Source: Psettodes erumei (lineage: Eukaryota; Chordata; Actinopteri; Pleuronectiformes; Psettodidae). Taken from it: 64,000 nt of DNA. The notes under the pieces were generated by a model, which was not told the origin of the DNA, did no database searches, and was given only the letters and a program-made list of their open reading frames with translations. The position numbers and the translations under genes are program-made. The first letter of the stretch is position 1. Each line of letters opens with the position of its first letter. The DNA is taken from NCBI GenBank assembly GCA_016785225.1, contig JAFBJZ010000915.1:992001-1056000 (forward strand). The letters are read 5' to 3'. Below, piece after piece: positions 48,901-60,600 of this stretch.

Positions 48901-50009
48901 CTCATTAGTTTATAATATAACATAAGTAATATCTACAAACACTGAGAGTAGTCAGAATGACAACCATGCAGACAAACCTCTGATTTTTGCAGCATCGGAG
49001 TTAGTCCTGTCAAATGAGGTCAGCTGGAATGACAGTTTACATGGTAAATGAGCTGGCACAGTTGAGCCCATCTCAAGTCCAGTTTAAACAACAACAGAAA
49101 GAAATGATGGTTGGATTGAGCCATAATTGCCTATTGTAAGCACACCTTTTCCAGTCTGATGATGAGCTTGTTGACCTCAATGACATAATGATCAATCCTC
49201 GCAGCCCGGTGTTTTTTGAAAAAATCCAGGTGGCTTCTAGTTGCTCCTACAAAAGATGATTTTGCACGGTAAACAATTACTGTTTTTGCCTAATGTGAGA
49301 CACCTGCTAAAGACTTCTTATATTTTCTAGCAATAGTATAGCAGTCTCACCCAGTTCCTGAGGCTCCCACATAGAAAAGTAGTAGAAGGACTCATAACTG
49401 CCAGTATCTGGTCTGTCATCTCCATCCCTCTTTAACAGCTTGTCCTTGGCTTTCTTTGCCTTCTGAACCAAATCTGCACAAACAAATCAGGACAGAACTG
49501 ACACTGGAGACTGTCTGTTCAGAACAGACAGAAAGCTTATTATACGTTGTACACTGGAGCTGATGCATATTTTGTTTGAGTGCACCTAATCATCCCTTTC
49601 CTTTTTTTCCATCTATGATTTCTCCCTGAGACATTGCAGCAGCATATTCTGCCAGTTCATCCTGGCAACAATTTTCCTTGATGCACCAACACTGTACTGC
49701 AGCGCCCTTTTACGGCTATACTCATTAAGCTGCTTTTTAAGAAAGAAGTCGTTTTTGCTAAACTAAACAGTGCCAAGTAACTTTTGCTTCTTTACATGCG
49801 GTTTTGTAGAAAAACATGCTTAACAGTCGAAAGGTTCGTGGCTCACTTTTCAGCTGTCCCCTGACATGGCGGTCATCCCCAGTGTGCTCCTCTTCATAGT
49901 GGTCTTGAAGCTGGCAGAATGACTGAAGGTCTTTCAGGCACAGTGGGCAAAGAAAGCCCTCCTTCACTTCACCTGTGCCCTCAAAGGGAGGAGGGTAGCT
50001 GGAGGCCAT
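45928..50009 (-). CDS. rbsn: Rabenosyn-5 (RBSN/ZFYVE20), 11 coding exons
   Basis: Rab5/Rab4 effector on early endosomes; with VPS45 it drives endosome fusion and recycling. Exons in transcript order: 50009-49847, 49473-49351, 49246-49146, 49023-48978, 48881-48720, 48610-48348, 48205-48135, 48024-47938, 47844-47742, 47200-47099, 47013-45928 (2,307 nt, 768 aa; human 784). An N-terminal C2H2 finger reads FLCPLCLKDLQSF...HYEEEH. The FYVE domain starts near W153 (WVND, FCPDC, RRHHCRLCG), carries a Ser-rich insertion, and closes with RCCHHC. A Rab4-binding helical hairpin follows (PLLQQIENIQSFLRQ...). Then come six NPF motifs for EHD binding, and a C-terminal Rab5-binding hairpin (ELLLQQIDNIRAYIFDAKLSGRLDEVDLL). 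The acceptor at 50030/50029 and a donor at 50791/50790 suggest a noncoding first exon upstream. Confidence 0.96.
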
Positions 50010-52507
50010 GGCAGCAGTCGACCGTGTCGCTGGAGTAGCGGTGCAAGGTGGGACGAGCCTGCCTCGGTCCACATGTCACGGGGTGTGCAACACACCCCAC
50101 ATTAGCTCCATCGTGCCGGAAAAAAATCCAGGGACACTGACGAGAAGGACAAAGCCGATTGAGGCAGCACAGATTGCACGAAATGCACGAATGAATCTCA
50201 GCCCCTAAAGGTAACTGATAGTTGTGCTAACAGATTTAAACATGTACTTTAGCAGGGAGTGTGCATTATGCCAACGTACAAATCCTTCATTGCAGTGACA
50301 CAATGTCACACTTACTTGATTTTAAAAAAATCGGAGGATGGAGTGTCATCTGTTGATAGTTAACCAGTTTTCAGAAATGATAACTAACGTGCTGACGTTA
50401 CTGTACATACCGTTTTATGACTTGCACATTACACGTTACTTCAGTTACATTGCGGCTAACTTTACCCAGGAGCCCCAAACCTAACCGACTCATTTTGTTT
50501 ATCCAAGCCACGCAGTCGACGAAATATAGACTATACAAACTACTACAGCGATTATCTTGTTTTGGTATTTGTTACCTGCATATATCAAGTTATACCGTAT
50601 ATATAGTTGCAACGCTGGCCGCCGTGATATTTAGCAGATAATGTAGTAACGTTAGCTGGACAATGCTAGCAGTAGCTCTCGCTCTCTTTAGCCATCGTTC
50701 CTCCAAATCTGGTTGTTCAAACCGTGGGGATAAATACCTTAAAATAAATTACTCGTGGACTTAGCAACGCGACGGATGATTTATACTTACAAATGTATCG
50801 GACAATAAGTGTGTTGTAGACAATTGTATTTTCTCTGACAGCTCAACAGCAGCAGCAGCCGCCTGGTCATGTGACTAACGTTCAGTCTATACGAGAAGAG
50901 AAGAGGGACAAACAGCACGGAATGATTATTTCTAGAGAACTAGAAAGAACACCGGAACTGGATTAAATGTAAGTATTTCTTTTGTCATTTCTTTATCACT
51001 ATTCTCACACACAAACCAAACAGTGCTGTGGATCTGAAATGAGTAGCTGAATAATCAGTCAGTCGTTTGACATAAAAAAGTGCAAAAATCATTGTCATCA
51101 GCTACTAAAATGTGAATATTTTAGATTACATTAAACGTTATTGTCACTACACATGTCACAAGTACAAGGCAATGAAATGTAGTTTTTTACATATTTGCTA
51201 CTTTTTACGTTTTTGGGGTTTTTTTGCAATAGTAAAATAAACACGATCCACAGAGTCACTGAAGTATCCTTCTTGGGGTGTGTGCGTATCACTGTCACAC
51301 TTTTCACAGATTCCACCTTGTGAACTTTTTAAGCGAACCTAAATCCACAAAGGATTCATATAAATTCTATCTATTACCTGTGGTCTTCTGTCCATGAGAA
51401 GTTTCAGGTAGTCTATCACAGTTTGTATATGAAGTACATGAAATATAATTGAAATTACATGAAAGTAAAGATGAAAGATGTATGTACGAACGTACATTAG
51501 ATATTGTACATTTTCCTGCTCAGTGGTGTGTCAATCCGTGGAACACGGGATATTCCATCTGGAATTGAAAGGTGTGTGTGTGTTTGCGTGTGTTAGTGCT
51601 TTTCAGTAGAGCATCTCTACCATTAGATTGCCATTTTTATCCCACCAGCTTCATGAATAATTTGCATATTGATCAGGCCCGTGGACAGCTGCTCCCCAGG
51701 CCCTAATGGAGTAAGCCCAATTAAACTGATGGGTGGATACCTGACATTCTCAGTCTGTTGTTGAAATGCATTTATCATTCTGGATGAGGCTAGGTCAGGA
51801 CCACTGCTTTGTTGGACTACACAGTAATTACACCTGTTTGGGTTAAATTAGAAGTTTAATAGACTTCAGCTCACTGAAGAATCCCTATAGTGCAACTAAA
51901 GCAAACAATACATTTGGCAATGCAGTTTATTGTCCAAAAACATTGGTGGTAGCTTTAATTTACAACATCAGATTAAATTAACTTAACTCATGCAATAATG
52001 TGTAAAACAAAATCAATGACACAGTTTATCTGCTGTGGTATTCATTATATTTTACATATGTAGAAAAGAATGAAAGGCATAATCAGACAGTGAATGGAAA
52101 GTGTAAACGTATACGGCCATATTTCATTTAACTCAAGCATGCACTGACAAGCGTGTGTTGCCTCACAGAGGCGGCATCGCAAAAGCCAGTAGACTAATGC
52201 TTTCTTTCCAGGACTTGATTTAACCATAAGTTGCCTAAATAACAGAATTAATACTAAATAATGATGATATAATCAGAATTCATCAGTAAAATTCAACACA
52301 GGGCACGCACTGTTATGGAAACCTTATTTACACGGGTATAGTCAGTTTGGATGTTACGCACAAGCTCTCCAAGGACACAAACAGCAGATACTGTAGTTTT
52401 TTGCGCTGATGATACAGGAACTGTCTGCCAAAGAAAAACAGTGGCACAAAATGGCGTAAATTCTTTTTAAATCTTTAATTATTATTTATGGTCACTTAAT
52501 GTACACA
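50010..52507. other. rbsn 5' region and rbsn-trh intergenic
   Basis: A probable noncoding first exon of rbsn ends at a strong donor (ACATTT|gtaagt on -, 50791/50790), so its promoter is near 50860-50950. AACGTTAGC and GCTAGC words occur at 50650-50672. An AT-rich stretch with an octamer motif at about 51610-51800 is a candidate enhancer. No coding exon is seen. Confidence 0.5.
51611..51790. promoter_or_regulatory. Candidate conserved noncoding element with POU octamer
   Basis: It contains a perfect octamer ATTTGCAT (51660-51667), a TATTGAT word next to it, and several TAAT-type homeodomain cores (CCTAATGG, CAATTAAAC), in an otherwise repeat-free stretch. The composition resembles vertebrate enhancers. 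Assignment is inference only. Confidence 0.3.
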
Positions 52508-52513
52508 TTTATT
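52508..52513 (-). terminator. trh: Poly(A) signal, trh
   Basis: TTTATT on the + strand (AATAAA on -), about 50 bp past the trh stop codon. Confidence 0.65.
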
Positions 52514-52561
52514 TGTTTACAATACAGCAGTACGCGCACACCAGAACTTGTTTGCTTTAAC

Positions 52562-53910
52562 CTACTCTTCTTCCACTAAATCCTCCTCGGGTGCAAACCT
52601 TTTACCCGGGTGTTGTCTCTTCTCCTCGGCATGACTTTTGTTAATGTTGTCTAAAAAGTCGAGAAGCAGACTGGTCTTGCTGCAGCTTGTAGGGTCCAAT
52701 ATATCACAAGGACTGTTTGTACCCAAATCCGGACTAGAGTTATCCCAAAACCGTTTTCCGGGGTGTTGACGCTTTTCCAACTCTGCGAGATCTTCGTCTC
52801 CATCCGCATCCGCGTCCCAGTCTCCATCGCCGTATTCGTCCTCGGGATGGCGCTTACCCGGGTGCTGGCGTTTGCTGTGCAGCACCAGGTAGCGCTTGCC
52901 GGGGTGCTGTCGTTTAGAAAGTTCACTCAGGATTAGTACGGGGTTGTCAGAAATGTGTTCCATTGTGGAGCGCTTTCCCGGGTGCTGCCTCTTCTGGAGC
53001 TCCATGAACGAGTGCATTTCATCTTCGCGTTTTCCTGGATGCTGTCTCTTTTGAACATCCACGTACTGATCATCCTCGTCTTCTTCTCTCCTCCCAGGAT
53101 GCTGCCGCTTCTCCAAATCCTCGCTGTATCTCTTGCCGGGATGCTGTCTTTTTGACATCCATTCTAACTGAGAGGAAAATGCCTCTGGAAAAACGAAAAT
53201 GGCGTTTAGATTACTACAAGCAGCTTTTAGATTTAAAGTATTATCCCGTTAGCAACTGCAAAAACATGTTTCCCCATCTTGCCTATAACGAGCGTAAATT
53301 GCGCACAACTGAATGTAGTTGGCGGTCTGTATCCTATGGGGTGTAGTCTTTTCCATTTTCTTGTGCATAATATAATTTTAAGATTTTTTTCTTATCGTTA
53401 TCATCATTAACAATTATTTCACTGGAAAGCGTCGAAAATAGGGCGTAAAGCTCAGTAACAACTAAGATCATCACTGCTGCCACTTTATTTTCAGATATTC
53501 ACGTCAAAACATTAACCAAAAACCCATGGTAGTACAAACATAATTACTGACAGACCTGGAACTGCACATTAAAATTTAGGTGCATTATTGCACGAGCCTG
53601 TGAATATTCTCACTTAATTCTCATATTCTCATTTCATTCTCATTTTTATTGCACGAGTATGCATCAAATCAACCCCTGGCTCTCGCGTAAAATTTATCTA
53701 AGGATCACATTTTTACGCACCATCTCTGTCGTCCTCATCCTGCATCTTTTTTAGAATAGACCGTAACAGGAGACTTTCTGCTCTCTGTAGTATGATGTCG
53801 TCTATGGTCCTCCGGTCCATCTCATCGTCAGCAGGGATGCCCTGTCCTCCAGACACCATCAAGTTGCAGAGCACGAGAGAAGCCAAGATGAGAAGGCATG
53901 TCGACTTCAT
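52562..53910 (-). CDS. trh: Pro-thyrotropin-releasing hormone, 2 coding exons, 8 TRH copies
   Basis: Secreted prohormone that yields the tripeptide pGlu-His-Pro-NH2. Coding exons: 53910-53721 and 53184-52562 (813 nt, 270 aa), the junction splitting a Glu codon after its first base. A signal peptide covers about residues 1-20 (MKSTCLLILASLVLCNLMVS). A Glu/Asp-rich spacer region then carries eight QHPG progenitor units, each preceded by a basic pair (KR) and followed by KR or, in the second unit, RR. Gly is the amide donor and the basic pairs are prohormone-convertase sites. Spacers between units 3 and 6 are short; a very acidic one precedes unit 7. Mammals have five or six units, so eight is on the high side, as reported for several fish. 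A noncoding first exon ends at 54404 and a TATA box is at 54539-54544. Confidence 0.97.
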
Positions 53911-53927
53911 GGTAATATAGTTAGTCG

Positions 53928-54403
53928 TCTGTTGAGGAAACAGATTGCAGAAAAGATGAAAAGAAAAGGGAACCATTCTATTTGGCTACATTACAGTAAA
54001 GCATATTTCCTATGTAGTTTGATTCAGTGTGGAAACTCAAAGTGTTATTTTGCTGGAAATAAATGTAAACGAAGGGAGGATATAATTTGTTATGTGTATA
54101 TAGTAACTTTTAAATTTGTCTTGAGCAGTTTTTCTTAAAGCTGATTGCTATCAGCTTCAATTAATGTATTTTTAATCCTGAACTCATATAAGTTCTGAAA
54201 GTAGCAGCAGTTCAAACGTGCTTTATAGAAACAAAGGATATAAACTGATTGTCGTGCTGTTTAAGAAACCTCAACAATACATTTAAATAATGAATGAAGA
54301 TTTAATCCACCTATATGTGGGTGGATTAAATGAATCGAATAAAAACAAAAGATAAACATATTTACTTTGTATAAAAATTCATTCTAAAGCGTGCCAGACT
54401 CAC
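53928..54403 (-). other. trh: trh intron 1 with an 11-bp inverted repeat
   Basis: Lies between the donor at 54404/54403 and the acceptor before 53928. An inverted repeat TTTAATCCACC (54301-54311) / GGTGGATTAAA (54320-54330) is perfect over 11 bp with an 8-nt loop. Confidence 0.6.
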
Positions 54404-54515
54404 CTGAGAAGTATCCAAACTCTGCTTGTTACCAGACACTGTTGAGCGCGATGATAGGTGCTTTTAGCCTCTCGCCGCGGTTGTTGACCCGTAAAGGCCA
54501 AGTCTAGAGGTATGA
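54404..54515 (-). other. trh: Noncoding first exon of trh (5' UTR)
   Basis: It ends with TTCTCAG|gtgagt at 54404/54403 and lies 25-30 bp downstream of the TATA box. The 5' end is estimated, not observed. Confidence 0.6.
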
Positions 54516-54538
54516 GCAGATAACTTTCCGTCTCAGCA

Positions 54539-54544
54539 TTTATA
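54539..54544 (-). promoter_or_regulatory. trh: TATA box of trh
   Basis: TATAAA on the - strand in the context GTATGTATAAATGC, correctly spaced upstream of the inferred first exon. Confidence 0.65.
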
Positions 54545-54606
54545 CATACCGGTCACTGTCGTCACACCAACGCTGGAGTCATTTTTCAGGATCCCTCGTC
54601 CCCCAC

Positions 54607-54614
54607 TGATGTCA
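54607..54614 (-). promoter_or_regulatory. trh: CRE-like site upstream of trh
   Basis: TGATGTCA (TGACATCA on -) differs by one base from TGACGTCA and lies about 65 bp upstream of the TATA box. Mammalian trh promoters use a CREB-responsive site in a similar position; the match here is inference. Confidence 0.4.
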
Positions 54615-57600
54615 TTGAGTCGTGCGCAACTGGATGTGGTGAATGATCCCCCTATAGGAGCCGCTGCCCAATTTGTCATTTGAAAAACAAATAAAGGGCT
54701 GAGTGTGAGACAGGCAGCTGGTTCGGCTACAGCATGACTGGATAAGATGTATTCATTCATAGATTTTTTTCTTAAAGTTTAGGACTGAGTAATACACAGG
54801 GTATTTATCCCTACTAAATTTCCTAATATTTTCTGTCTTGGCATGGATAAATAGTCATTAATTTGTTTACAGTTTTGTTTATCTTACATCAGACTGCATA
54901 CTATGTTTTATTTACTACTCAGATCCTGACATAAAAAGTTTCGGCATATTAGCAAAAAATGTCTATAAGGCACCAGTAAAGGCTACAGAGAGATGTCTTC
55001 ATATTTTTCATAAATACATAAAGGGTTCTTCTGAGCACAAACAATACACTTTCTGGTCATGATGCCACACACCTGAGTTCATTAGAGGCCAGTACAGCCA
55101 GTTTTAAATGGAATGGGAGCAAGAGGTTTTGATTTGGTATTTTATCAAGCAATCAGAAAGAGCACAGTAATGTAACTTCTGAAGGAGTATTGTCATTTTT
55201 ATGCCACTCTATCATCATTGAAGCCCAATGCTTCTCCAAGTGTGACTGTTACACTTCACATCAAAATATTTATGTTTGTGGTTGTGTTGAAGTTGATGTA
55301 AATACACAGCTTTCATCTTAGTTGAATATCAGGTCAGTTCACAAATAAGCTGGTCATGAGGATTTTTTGTTTAACTGTCTGCATTCCTGGTCAGAAAAGA
55401 AGTACTGTATGAGTGAAGGAAGTAGAAGCGTGAAGTATGAGTCTCATACTGTAATCCAAATCTCACATAAATTACTGTAGGTACAGTATAGCTTTGGCAA
55501 TTATGCAGAGTCAAATCACTCCACCCTCTGGATAAACTCCTGCATAGTCGCACTCAGAGGTGAATGTGGGCGTAAATTGAATTGACCATGTAATGCTATA
55601 ATTACTTGCTTTCAACGTGCTGTCACGTTCAATACTTCAAGCATGCTTACACTCCTCCTGAGCCTGCAGTTCAAAACATCAATATCATGGTGGGAATCAT
55701 TAGATGTGCTTTATGATACATTTTTATTGAAAAGCTTCATACATGTTCTGCTCATCTATAGATAAGAAATCACATTTCTTATTTTTACTTGTGAGGAAAC
55801 AATAGCAATCTCTGTTTGACATTTCCTCCGATGTAAAACTGAAAATAAAATTCAATCAATATCCTCTCAAAAGATGAGGTTAGTGAGTGTGATAATATTA
55901 TTATTATTAGTTGGCTCTTACATGCTGTAGATAAAATGTATTTATAAAGAGTGAAAAGAGTATTTTTCTAAAACCCCACTAACTGAGTTTAATCTCTCTC
56001 TTGGGTTAAACTCAGTTGTAATGTGAAGAAGGAAAAATAATTCCCTGTGAGACTCACTCGCTGTCTGGCCTCGACTTTCTGCACTGAATTCCCTCTGACA
56101 AACACAGAAAGTGACACGAGGCACAATTAAGACATGCCTGATCTGTATGGGAAACCACTTCCTTACATCTGGCATGTATATAACCCCTCCCTCCAGTGAG
56201 GCCAAGTGTGTAACTACATGTCCAGAGGAACCAATTAATTGCACAAGAGAATGTATATGTTGGATTTTACAGCAGTTTAAAAGGCGAGAATGCACTTCAA
56301 CAACTGAATGCTGAATCTGTTCAGTGAATGAATGGCTTAGACACTGAAGACGTAGAACAATTAAAGCAGATGGAGTGATTGATTGCTGCAGGTGCTGCAG
56401 CATTTATGTTACCACCACCACCCTCCCCCCATCACTGTAGAGCTGTGATTAAAATACACCCCTCTTTTCTCTTGATTCACTTTCAGTCATCCTGCTTTTA
56501 AAAAAAAGCTCTCCATCAGAGTCTTTCAGAGCTGGGAAATCATAACAATTAGTATTCTGGTCGGTATTATGTAGCTCATGTACTGTGGAAGAGGACAGGT
56601 TAAGTATACAGCCTGTGCAGTGTGAGAAAATAATAAGACTCATTAGGCTTTTTCCTCTGTTTACTCTGGCTGGTGTTCATTATATATTTTTACCATCAAA
56701 GTGAACTTCCTCAGTGTGTAAAGGGAGCTTTCTTCTGCAAATCTTGGTTACATATCATCCTGTGTGTGTATTCATGGTTAATACTTCACAGATCAATAGC
56801 TTGTATCATGAAGATGCTAGATTATTGGGTTAGCAGCAATCATTGGGTTCGTTGGGTTTAGCTGCTCCTCTGTGTTCACCAACTTGTGTCTGTCTGTCGT
56901 TTGATACAAAGTACAAGTACAAGATTCAAAGGTAGTTTGCACAGGTGGTATGAGGGCTGTTAAACCAAAAGAATAAGCTGAAAGATGCTAAATTGCTCTG
57001 TAGGTGTTATTTATCTTTAATTTTGTCACCAAGAGCAACGTCTTTCATATTAAAAGACCTATTGGTAATATAAAGATATTCATTATAGAAGGTTTAAGAA
57101 GTTTAGACTGCTAAAGAACCATACTGAAGTAAGCTATAAGTCACGCATCACATTCAAGCAAAGCCTCTCATGACTTACTGTTTAATAATACTCTAGGGGT
57201 TCCATTCGGTGCTGAGAATGAGGGATGTTTTGGTTGCGCCAAAACAAACGAGTTCAGAAAAGGAGAGTCAATAAAAAAAGTCTTCACAAAGTTCAGTGAA
57301 ACTCACTGAAAGTAGAGTGTCCCTGTAGACAGGTGAAATCCAACACCTCGATGTTCGCAGACACCTCAGAGCTAAGCAGTCGGAGGTGGCAAGTTGAAAG
57401 ACAAGACGCCTGACTGTGACAGCAGGGGCGTGTTGGGAGCGACGAGTAGAAGACAGACAGTATGAAGGCAGACACAAGAAGACATACTGACACACACAAA
57501 CAAATAAATAAATAAATTGGAAAGTGAGTGTGCATGGAGGGTGTGATAACCCTGTCCCACAAAATGACACTGGCCTGACAGGGGTCACTGCGACAGGGAA

Positions 57601-60600
57601 TGAGTGACAGTTTACAGGGTGTAACTGGTGGAGCTGGCTAGCTCGGAGTGTGTGTGGGGGGTTGCCACAGGTCAGGAAGACAGACTCAGCCTCGGTGGGG
57701 AGCTTTTTGCCATTGTCATGTAAATATTATGCAGAATTCCAAAGGAAGGCCTCTCAGATTCTTTCCAGCTGAAATCTTTTATGTTACTATTAATTATACT
57801 CTATATTGTAAAATATATGATACATTAGATTTAAGTTAAACCTCTGTAATATTGTTTGGTAGATAAATTACTTCACAAAAGAAAGTACTCACCTGAGGCG
57901 ATGGTTTCCTTGCTGCTCTGTCAGCGAGCTAGCTAGAATTGTTGGTGAATTATCTTTGACCTGCTGGGCTCAGTGGGTGTCCATATTAAAATTATGAGGG
58001 GGGTAATTTGTGCCAGAGTGTATGTTCACTAGCAATGAGGTCAAAGTAAATATCAAAATGGGTTAAAGGGCTCACACAGTGGGTGAGTTTACAGAAGCCC
58101 CCTGCAGCTGTTTATCAAATAAAAACACCAGCAATGATAATCCTGCACACTGCAGTGGCAAAACAGGACCATGTTTGTCACACAACTAACCCTGCTATGA
58201 ACAGCAGGATGTCAACAATGTGATACTGTAAGCCAGCAGTGATTGTAAAGAATTAGAAAACCTCTTACCATTTGAGCAAAAGAGTAGCCAAGCGCTTGAT
58301 TGGATATATTAAGTGTATATAGTCCCTTACATAAGTTTTTACAAAAGTTTTCGACATATTTCTCACCCACGCAAAATATCAAAGTAGCTATTATGAGTGT
58401 CACTAGATATCTCATTTTTTTTCCTATGTAACTATTCCCTCTAATAGGGATTTTGATTTTGTCATTTTGTGACTAAGAATTTAAAATAAGCGCTCAAACT
58501 CTGAAAGTTTGGGTTCATTTCCAGGTTCATACCTTATTTCCTCATTTTTCATCACACAGAACATTTAGTCAGAGTCACAATACACACACACGGACAGACA
58601 TGTACAAACACACACATGGGAACACACACAGCAGGAAAGAAAGAGGATTTTGCATTATTTATTTTCAAATTTCATCTCTGTCTTTAGCTGTGTGTCTGTT
58701 GCCCTGAGAATCCCATTATCTTTCAATAACCTGTGAGGCGCCTGTGTGTTTCTTCAGCCAGAGACAGTGATTAGTGCACTACTACCACATGCTACAGCTC
58801 ACTTATCATTGCGCTCCCTCTCTCTCCCTCCGTGTCTGTCCTCCCTCATCTTTGCACACCTCTATCACAGTCAGGTAGTGTCTGGAACCAGACGTAATTG
58901 TGGTAGATTGAGCTGATCTTTCGGTCTCACGCCCGGCTGAAATGGCAGATGCGAGGTTTTAAATATTTCATTCTTGAGGAGTGATGAAAGGGAAAATATT
59001 TCACAGAAAAAAAGTTCCATGAAGAGTCCCTGATCAGAGCACTGCAGAAAAAAAATTCCATCATATCAAGCCATTTTGTCTGCAATTGAGCCATAAAGCC
59101 TCAATTTTCTTAAAATAAATGGAGAAAAAAAGTAGTTTGTTTAAAAAATAATAACAACAACAACAAAAAAACATTTCAACCTGTTGGCCTAATAATCAGA
59201 CTGATTTTCACTTAATCATTTATCAGAATCACTATTTGAATTGCTGGAAAAATATCCTAGATGTAGGCCTTAATTCAGTCTGAAACCTGACGGTCAACCT
59301 GTTGCTAATGCAAATCACCCTTTTTCAAGAATATTTAAGAATCCATTGTCAGGTTTCTTGATCAGTGGTCGGCTGCATTTTTCTTGTTCTATAACACCTT
59401 ATGCTCAGAAACCAGTCATCTTGTGTACAGAGCAGTATGCAACAACGTAACAACCCTGCACAGACTTTCACTTGTTTTAGGAAACTGGGGCTTGTAGGAC
59501 TCAATGACAGCCAAAATTAAGTGTTTAAGTGCAGACGTTGGTGAAGTTGTTCAGAAATTGTTAACCATTGTTAAACATTGTTATATTTGCTGTCAGTCTT
59601 TGGACAGATTTTTCACTCAACAGTGTATCAATGACTACTTGTGCTGCATGGGAAAGGAATTGCTTTTAGCGATGAACCTGCTTAGCAGCATAACCCAACT
59701 CAGCTCCCCTCAGCTCTAAGCCCTCTGTAGATCAGGATATTGATGTGCTACTGGTGTATCACCATCGGCACATAGTCAGAATGGAGCGAGCTGTAGCTGA
59801 GAGGTATTTAGCCGTCACGTCCAAAACATCCATCTTATGTAGGTAAACAGGGGGGATTGGAGACAAACACACAATCTTTCTCCAGTATCCCAACCTTCAG
59901 CTTAGTCAATCTAATTGGGGAAAATGGTTGGCAGTTGCAAAGCATGTTAAATGTATATTTATCATCAAATGTAAATGCCACAAGATGCAAATGCCCTTAT
60001 CTTCCTCGTCAACATCTTCCTCTGCACAAGATGGAGCAGTTATGTCATATTATTGCACATGCTCTGAGAAAAATACTTCAATGAGACTTCTTCAGGAATT
60101 GCTCATCGGAGACACAATGGACCTTTTAAATAGTTCTGTTTGGAGAAATGTAAGAAATTATAACAGTCATGGAGCCACAACTAGGATGACATTTCCCTCT
60201 TTGACTGTGTTTTGTGTATTTTGGTCAGTAAAAGGAAAAGCAAAATATAATCTATCTGGCTGAAAAATGGTATTCCCTGTAACTTTAAAAATCAGTAAAC
60301 TTATTCTGCCATTACCACTACTTCCAGTGCTGATGTTACTGTTACTGCTAAACACAATGGTGATGCGGTGCATCAAAACAGTCATTCCTATTACTTTCTA
60401 TGCACAGCCCCACACTGATGGCAGCTAGACTCACTGCAGCAAAACACTTCCTGTTGGTGCCTTGGGCTGCACTTGGCATCGCTGCACCACATTGCAGTGA
60501 GCCAGTGTGTTTTCAGTTTGAGACTCGAAGATGCTGGGAGGGGGTCATGGTCTGATTAAGCCAGCGGAACTACATTACCGGCAAAAAGCAAAGGTGAAAT

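Noticed and set aside
56111..56314. 67-codon Cys-rich frame upstream of trh
   Set aside because: Cys spacing does not fit a known secreted or zinc-binding family, there is no signal peptide, and no splice context.
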